Position numbers and translations under genes: made by a program | Assembly: GCF_019393635.1 (NCBI RefSeq) | Contig: NC_057861.1 | Span: 380,810,815 to 380,874,814, forward strand | Reading direction: 5' to 3' | Length of the DNA: 64,000 bases | Origin: Dromiciops gliroides | Taxonomy: Eukaryota; Chordata; Mammalia; Microbiotheria; Microbiotheriidae | Shown: positions 58,510-64,000 of the stretch, in pieces | Layout: every line of letters starts with the position of its first letter | How positions within the stretch are numbered: position 1 is the first letter of the stretch | The notes under the pieces: model-generated | Database searches by the model: none | The model's input: only the letters and a program-made list of their open reading frames with translations | Told to the model about the DNA's origin: nothing

Positions 58510-58888
58510 ATCGATGTCAAAATTTGTTTTTTCATGTAATTTGGAAAATAAAATCATAAACATAAAAAAGAAATGAAGCCTTTATCAGAAATACTAACTG
58601 TAAAAATTGTTTCTCAATTTTCTGCTTCCCTTCTAATTTTGGATCCATTTCACCTGTTTGTACAAAAACTATTAATGTAATCAAAATCCATTTTGCATTT
58701 CATAATATTCTCTATCTCTTGTTTGGTCATAAATTATTTGCTGCTCCACAGATTTGAGAGGTAAACTATTTCTTCCTCTCCTAATTTATCTATGGTATCA
58801 CCCTTTATGTCTAAATCATGTACATATTTTGACCTTATTTTGGTATATGGTATAAGATGTTGGTCTACGACTATTTTCTGTCATACTA

Positions 58889-58893
<5 letters not shown>

Positions 58894-58925
<32 letters not shown>

Positions 58926-59056
58926 GGCAATTGGGGTTAAGTGACTTGCCCAGGGTCACACAGCTAGTAAGTGTTAAGTGTCTGAGGTCGGATTTGAACT
59001 CAGGTCCTCCTGACTCCAGGGCCAGTGCTTTATCCACTGCGCCATCTAGCTGCCCC
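58894..59056 (-). mobile_element. SINE in the antisense L1
   Basis: Long T-run (about 30) and complete antisense SINE. Perfect 18-bp duplication TTCTGTCATACTATCTTT at 58876-58893 and 59057-59074. Confidence 0.97.
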
Positions 59057-59525
59057 TTCTGTCATACTATCTTTCAGTTTTCTCAGCAGTTTTTATCAAA
59101 TAGTGACTTCTTGCCCCAGAACTAGAGTCTTTGGGTTTATCAAACAGTAGATTACTAAAATCATTTACTGCTATGTCTCCTGTGTCTAACTTATTCCATT
59201 GATCTATCATGCTACTTCTTAGCCAGTACTAAATAGTTTTGCTAACTGCCACTTTATGTATAGCTTCAGATTTGGTATGACTAGTCCACCTTCCTGTGAT
59301 TTTTTTTTTCATTAGTTCCCTTGCTATTCTTGACATTTTATTTTCCAGATGAATGTTCTTACTATTTTTTCTAGCTCTATAAAATAATTTTAGGTAGTAT
59401 GATTGGTACAGTACTGAATAAGTAAATTAATTTAAGTAAAATTGTCATTTTTATTATATTACCTCAGACTATGAGCAATTGGTACTTTTCCAATTGTTTA
59501 GAACTTATTTTATTTGTGTGGTATC

Positions 59526-60264
59526 AAGTCTAGTGTTCTCTGCACTATTTCACTTAAGGAGAAAGATGGACCAATAAATTGATAAGTAGGGCATTTGGGT
59601 GATAGATAAAGAATATGGGTTTATAATTGTATAAAATTCAGAAGCAGGTGGAAGAGAGGATGGATTGTCAGCAAAGACAACATAGAATATAAGGGGTAAC
59701 TTCATCTTTCACTTCAATTTTATTCATTCTTTCAATACAATGAAGTAAAGAAAATTTTTGTTTTTGTTTTTGCTTACAGGAAAATAGAAGACTTATGATC
59801 ACAGGGTTAGATTGAGAATTAGAAAAAAACCTTAGGAACAATTGAGTCTACCCTTCCCCATTTCACAGATGAAGAAACTGATCTAAGAACAAAGACTTTA
59901 AGTGGTATGCTCAGGATCACTCAGGTGCTGAGAGTTTAAGTTATGGTTTTATGTGAACCTAGACATCCCATACTACAAATCCAACCTCCTACTACTATTA
60001 TTCCATGTTGCTTAATCTTAATTAAATGAACAAATAGACAAAGCAAAAAAATTTGATATCTAAAGAGATTTGGTCTTTTAAGTATGTAGTAAATGTTTTA
60101 AAAGATTGAGACTATATAATTTGCTCTTTGTGATATATTTACATCAGCAAAATGCAGCTTCACGATTGAGAGTAGAGATTACTGGTTTTAGAGTTTTCAG
60201 TTCTCCAAGGCACATTGTCTATTTTTTATCCTACTAATGTTGCTGATCCCTAGAGATCTATTGA
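59526..60264 (-). repeat. Unassigned; MIR3-like relic at 59820-59935
   Basis: The relic has 'ATTGAGTCTACCCTTCCCCATTTCACAGATGAAGAAACTGA ... GGTATGCTCAGGATCACTC', antisense. The rest is AT-rich without a call. Confidence 0.5.
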
Positions 60265-60490
60265 CAGCTAGCATTTATGTAGCACTTAATGGTTAGCAAA
60301 GTGCTTCACAAATGTTTTCTCACTTGATCTTTACAATTAACTAGGAAGGTAGGTGGTCTTGTTACCTCTATTTCGCAGATGGGGAAACTGAAACAGAGTG
60401 GTGACCTGCCTAGAATTACAGAGCTAGTAAGTATCGGAGACTAAATTTGTTCTCAGGTCTTCTTGATTCCAATTCTAACACTAACCAAAT
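60265..60490 (-). repeat. MIR relic
   Basis: 'AGCATTTATGTAGCACTTAATGG ... GTGCTTCACAAATG ... GGGGAAACTGAAACAGAG ... ACAGAGCTAGTAAGT', antisense MIR. Confidence 0.75.
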
Positions 60491-61416
60491 GATCATCAAC
60501 AGCCTATGAGCCAATGCCTTTTATTAAAATAATAATAATAATTTTTTTTTAAATTGTGTTCACTGGCAGTTAAAAAAAGACACACAGGTTGGATTTGCCC
60601 AGCTAGCCATAAATTATTGACCTCTGGTGGCAAGCTGAGCCATCTAGTTGTCTATCTAAAGAAGAAGTTAATGTCTCTACACAGTATCAAATGGTTTATT
60701 TTTTAAATTTTATGAATTATTCTTGTAATATTATGGCAGTAAAAAGGAATTCACTTATTAACAACTATACTACTTGTTAATTTTCTATGTCTTTTTGTGT
60801 CTGTCATTATCTGAAAAAGTTTGTCACATTGCTTTTTTGCCTTATTATTCACTCTATAATACAATTCTCTTACCATAATTAAAGTGATATTGTATCTTTA
60901 CTCTGCTAAAGGGAGTTGAACCAATTATTAATTAATAGTAATGCCAAGTAATTTTGAAGACTCTTTTCCCCTTAAGCCCAACAGAATTACATTATCAGAA
61001 CTAGAAACCATACAATAGGCCTTTTTCCAATAAAATAATGCTTAGGTGCTATGAGCTATGCATAATAAAATAACATTTCTGAGGTCACTGTTCATGAACA
61101 TCAATCCACAAAGCACATTTCATTTGATTTCAAGAAAAGGCAGTTTGGTAGATAGTGATCACAAGATTGTTCAGGTTGGAATTTTAAAGGAAATGATGAG
61201 AGAAAGCAGTAAAATAATAAAATTGACTTGAAAATTAATTTAAATCAATTTAGAAAACTGATGGAAACTCATCCGATAATTGAATTTCCAGAGGAAACAG
61301 TGAAGCATCCTGAACATTGTATTTCTGGCTAAAGCACAAATGAAAATTACTGGGTAACCCAAAAGTGTTCTAGGAATTTTCTTTCTTACTTTGCATTGGA
61401 CCAGGGAAAGCCCGTG
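60491..61416. other. AT-rich unique sequence, no gene seen
   Basis: No frame above 60 codons and no recognised repeat. Confidence 0.5.
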
Positions 61417-61432
61417 AAGAATTCTGGAGTTG

Positions 61433-61584
61433 GGGTCAGGTAGGTGGGGCAGTGGATAAAGTACCAGCCCTGGATTTAGGAGGAACTGAGTTCAGGTCTG
61501 GTCTCAGGCATTTGATATTTTCTGGCTGTGAGACCTTGGCTAAGTCACTTAACCCTCATTGCCTCACCAAAAAAAAAAAAAAAA
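61433..61584 (+). mobile_element. SINE, diverged body, perfect target duplication
   Basis: AAGAATTCTGGAGTTG lies at 61417-61432 and 61585-61600. The body has more substitutions (TTTGATATTTTCTGGCTGTG) than other short SINEs, although the duplication is perfect. Confidence 0.93.
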
Positions 61585-61751
61585 AAGAATTCTGGAGTTG
61601 TTGGAAAATCTGGATTTCCTTTGGAAAAAAGTAAAATCTCAAAATGCTATCCTTTTTGAGAGCACTTGAATTTCTAAAAACAATAGTAAATCTCCCCAAA
61701 AATTAATGGGCTAGAAAAAGTGGAAAATAACTGGATTTTTTAAAAAGACCC

Positions 61752-61912
61752 AGGGGCAGCTAGGTGGTGCAGTGGATAGAGCACCGGCCCTGGATTCAGG
61801 AGTACCTGAGTTCAAATCTGTCCTCAGACACTTAACACTTACTAGAACTGTGACCCTGGGCAAGTCACTTAATACCAATTGCCTCACTAAAAAAGCAAAA
61901 ACAAAACAAAAC
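61752..61912 (+). mobile_element. Short SINE with AAAAC-rich tail
   Basis: Complete head and B box. The tail is AAAAC repeats. Flanks AAAAGACCC / AAATAGACCC. Confidence 0.92.
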
Positions 61913-61978
61913 AAAAATAGACCCCCCCCAAAAAAAACCCAAACACACCATCCCCTAAAGTAAAAATGGCGGGGGGGG

Positions 61979-62127
61979 GAGCAGCTAGGTGGATCAGTGA
62001 ATAAAGCTCTGGCCCTGGATTCAGGAGGACCTGAGTTTGAATCCAACCTCAGATACTTGACACTTACTATCTGTGTGACCCTGGGCAAGTCACTTAACCC
62101 TCATTGCCCCAATCCCCCCAAAAAAAT
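61979..62127 (+). mobile_element. Short SINE
   Basis: The head (AGCAGCTAGGTGGATCAG) has a damaged A box. The core is intact and the tail is C/A-rich. Confidence 0.9.
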
Positions 62128-63680
62128 CAAAAACGAAAAAGAAAAAAAAATCAACCAAACTAATTTAAAGAAAATTAATTTTGAAATGATCTAAAATCAT
62201 GCAGTAGTTAAAATTATGCAAGATTACAATAAAGGGAAAAAAAAAAACACAAAAGAAGCAAAAAATAAACCTCACCTAGAAAGGTACAGTCATTTTACTA
62301 TTAAAAATTTGAAACGAGAGGTATATAAATGAAAGTTATTTTAAAAATGGGGGAAAGGAAAAAGTTTTAAAACAAAGGATGCAAATACACATTGGTCTCA
62401 TAAACTTAGATTTTTTTTTAAAAGACATGTACAGAAGTTGAAAGCCAGGACATGTGAGTGATCATGAAGAAAAGGGTCAAAAATATCATGACAAAATTCT
62501 TAAAAACAAACACATACTAAATTATGTAATAAATACTCTTTAGTCTGATCAATGAAGAATGAATGAAATGAATTGCTGGAAGGAAACTATTGAGCGATTC
62601 CTAACTTCCAAGTACTTTGTAAAGAACTGAAGAAACAAGTATGAAAGTTCCTAACCTTAGTTAACTTATATTCTAATGGGAAGACAATAAATCTTGGAAA
62701 ATGTTGTCCAGAGATTGATATTTTTGTTTGTGAAATCACGAGGATTGTGAGAACTATGTTAATGCTTGTAACATTCATAGCAAAAAGGAAATTTTAATTT
62801 AAAAAATTGGGGAAATGATTGAAAGAAAAAATGTAATGCATATATTATTGATGGTTTCAAAGCAAAATTCAGAAAGTAGTAGTTAACTTATAGTTAAGCA
62901 AATTCCATTGTTACATTGTAGAAATTGACAGGGATATAAAAAGATGGCTCCTAGGATTTCTACTATAAAAGGTAAAATGATTAATAATAAAGAATTCTTC
63001 TACATATACTCCAGGAAATATATAAAAAGTACACAAGTTGAATAATTATCAAGACATTTAAAGGGAAATAAAAAGTAAGTTCCTTCAATTGGCAGATAAC
63101 CAGACAAAAAATGAACAAATAAAAGAAACACACGCACATATGTACCTATGTATGTATGTATGCATCAAAAGGCATAGTATCTTTCTGCTCAGGGAAAAAA
63201 AAAACATAAAATAATTATAAGGAGAAATATGACAAAGCTGTAATATTTTGGGATCTGAATTTTACATCTAGATAAATATAATTAAAAATAATCAAAAATA
63301 AAAGATTGAGAGCTTGAACATAGATTAGAAAATATAGCTAGATTTTTCTGGCAATTACTAAAAGGAATTCAAATGGAGTATACATAGACACACACATATA
63401 TATATATATACAAGCACACATAAGTATATGTTTGTGTGTGTGTATTTCTCAGCTATGCATAGGATCTAAACATAATTTAACCATGTGGGAAACTCCACAA
63501 AAAAATTTAGAAAAAGAGATATAGCAAAAAAATTTTAAAAAACATTATTTGCTTAGGAAAGCACAATAAAATTATTATTTAAAAGGTGACTTTGAAGAAA
63601 TGATTCAATATTGAATAGAGACTAAATAACTTAAAGCTAAATGGTTTTGTTTTTGCATCAAAGAAAAAAGAGAAAGTTTG
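62128..63680. other. AT-rich sequence with simple repeats, no gene seen
   Basis: 62590-62690 resembles the old repeat wording 'AACTTATATTCTAATGGGAAGACAATAAAT'. Short (TATG) and (TA)(CA) patches lie at 63136-63165 and 63380-63440. Confidence 0.45.
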
Positions 63681-63692
63681 GTAATTTAATTT

Positions 63693-63855
63693 AATTTTGT
63701 TTTTGTTTTTGTTTTTGTTTTGCGGGGCAATGGGGTTAAGTGACTTGCCCAGCATCACACAGCTAGTATGTCAAGAATCTGAGGCTGGATTTGAAGTCAG
63801 GTCCTCCTGAATCCAGGGTCTGTGCTTTATCTACTGTGCCACCTAGCTGCCCCCA
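63693..63855 (-). mobile_element. SINE, antisense
   Basis: The tail is TTTTTG repeats, followed by core and head in reverse. Target duplication GTAATTTAATTT at 63681-63692 and 63856-63867. Confidence 0.94.
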
Positions 63856-64000
63856 GTAATTTAATTTTAAAATGCCTATTAGTCCACTTATTAAAACTGT
63901 TGTGGTTTAGCCACAGGAGTTTTCAAAGGAAAACATCTCTAATAATATAATTAATAAAGGCATGTAAGAATAGATCAATTCAACCACCAGTCTTGGATTC

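Larger units (their letters stand above)
54995..58569 (+). mobile_element. HAL1-like copy C with extra 5' sequence
   Basis: The insert lies in antisense L1 and is flanked by GAAATTAGGCCTTTA (54980-54994) and GAAATGAAGCCTTTA (58570-58584). The first 206 bases (54995-55200) are not HAL1. The HAL1 5' UTR then starts GGGGTGGAGCAAAGATGG. ORF1 runs from ATG 55894 to TAA 56846-56848 and is interrupted (open piece 56000-56272 with the coiled coil). The spacer includes the shared SINE remnant. There is no ORF2. The 3' region contains two diverged copies of a roughly 265-base unit, and the tail ends AATAAAATCATAAACATAAAAAAG. Confidence 0.8.
53169..59525 (-). mobile_element. Antisense 5'-truncated L1 host, split by nested insertions
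   Basis: L1 pieces on the - strand are 53169-53324 (3' UTR end), 54093-54994 (3' UTR and ORF2 C-terminus), 58570-58893 and 59075-59525 (ORF2 thumb region to where it breaks off). Removing the inserts 53325-54092 (LTR-like), 54995-58569 (HAL1 copy C) and 58894-59056 plus one duplicate each (SINE) restores collinearity with the L1 at 28-34 kb. The frames are full of stops. Confidence 0.85.

Noticed and set aside
5598-63850. Recurring frames of the type VRQLGLSDLPRVTQLVSVKCLR...LNSG and DRAPALDSG.PEFKSGLRHLTLTSCVTLGKSLNPNCLT
   Set aside because: They are the two strands of the SINE core translated. They occur at every SINE (15.9, 17.1, 27.8, 53.8, 58.4, 58.9, 61.5, 61.8 kb and others) and are not a protein family.

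Overview
The window looks like a gene-free (intergenic or intronic) stretch of a marsupial genome. The main reason is about thirty copies of a tRNA-headed SINE with the head GGGGCAGCTAGGTGGC and the core TAGCTGTGTGACC...GGGCAAGTCACTTAACC. Alongside it are L1 elements, ORF1-only 'half-LINE' (HAL1-like) elements, RTE-tailed SINEs and old MIR/L2 relics. I place it as marsupial from recognition of these repeats; the exact species is not decidable here, although the SINE variant suggests an Australian-lineage (australidelphian) animal more than an opossum. I found no intact host gene, no tRNA or rRNA gene and no CRISPR. Almost every open frame is a strand or frame shadow of a retroelement.

Layout. 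1-456: 3' end of a processed ARL3 pseudogene. 1321-2048: processed MYL6 (myosin essential light chain) pseudogene. 2.9-5.4 kb: SINEs. 5.45-14.56 kb: an old L1 on the + strand, split by SINEs and by a HAL1-like element (9.3-12.4 kb), followed by a scrambled ORF1 piece. 15.65-25.96 kb: one ancient repeat cut apart by a SINE cluster, a + strand L1 (16.5-24.3 kb) and a HAL1 5' fragment. The L1 in turn holds half of an antisense class I endogenous retrovirus (19.72-23.18 kb). 28.02-34.74 kb: a full-length but dead L1 with perfect target duplications and a SINE inside ORF2. 35.30-40.07 kb: a HAL1 joined to an L1 3' end, with a later L1/SINE insertion inside it. 40-53 kb: mostly unique AT-rich sequence with MIR/L2 relics and microsatellites. 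53.17-59.52 kb: a - strand L1 carrying an LTR-like insert, a HAL1 with extra 5' sequence, and SINEs, several layers deep. 59.5-64 kb: unique sequence with four SINEs.

How the parts relate. The L1s are the presumed source of the reverse transcriptase that moved the SINEs, the HAL1s and the two processed pseudogenes. Target-site duplications can be read by eye for many insertions and give a relative order of events. The most unusual items are: a hydrophobic, multi-membrane-segment frame directly in frame upstream of the retroviral gag; HAL1 copies that share an embedded SINE remnant; a HAL1 insertion truncated at its 3' end, with a perfect 16-bp target duplication and no poly(A); and an insertion that looks primed from both ends by two different RNAs (L1 and SINE). 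All retroviral and LINE frames seen here are broken.
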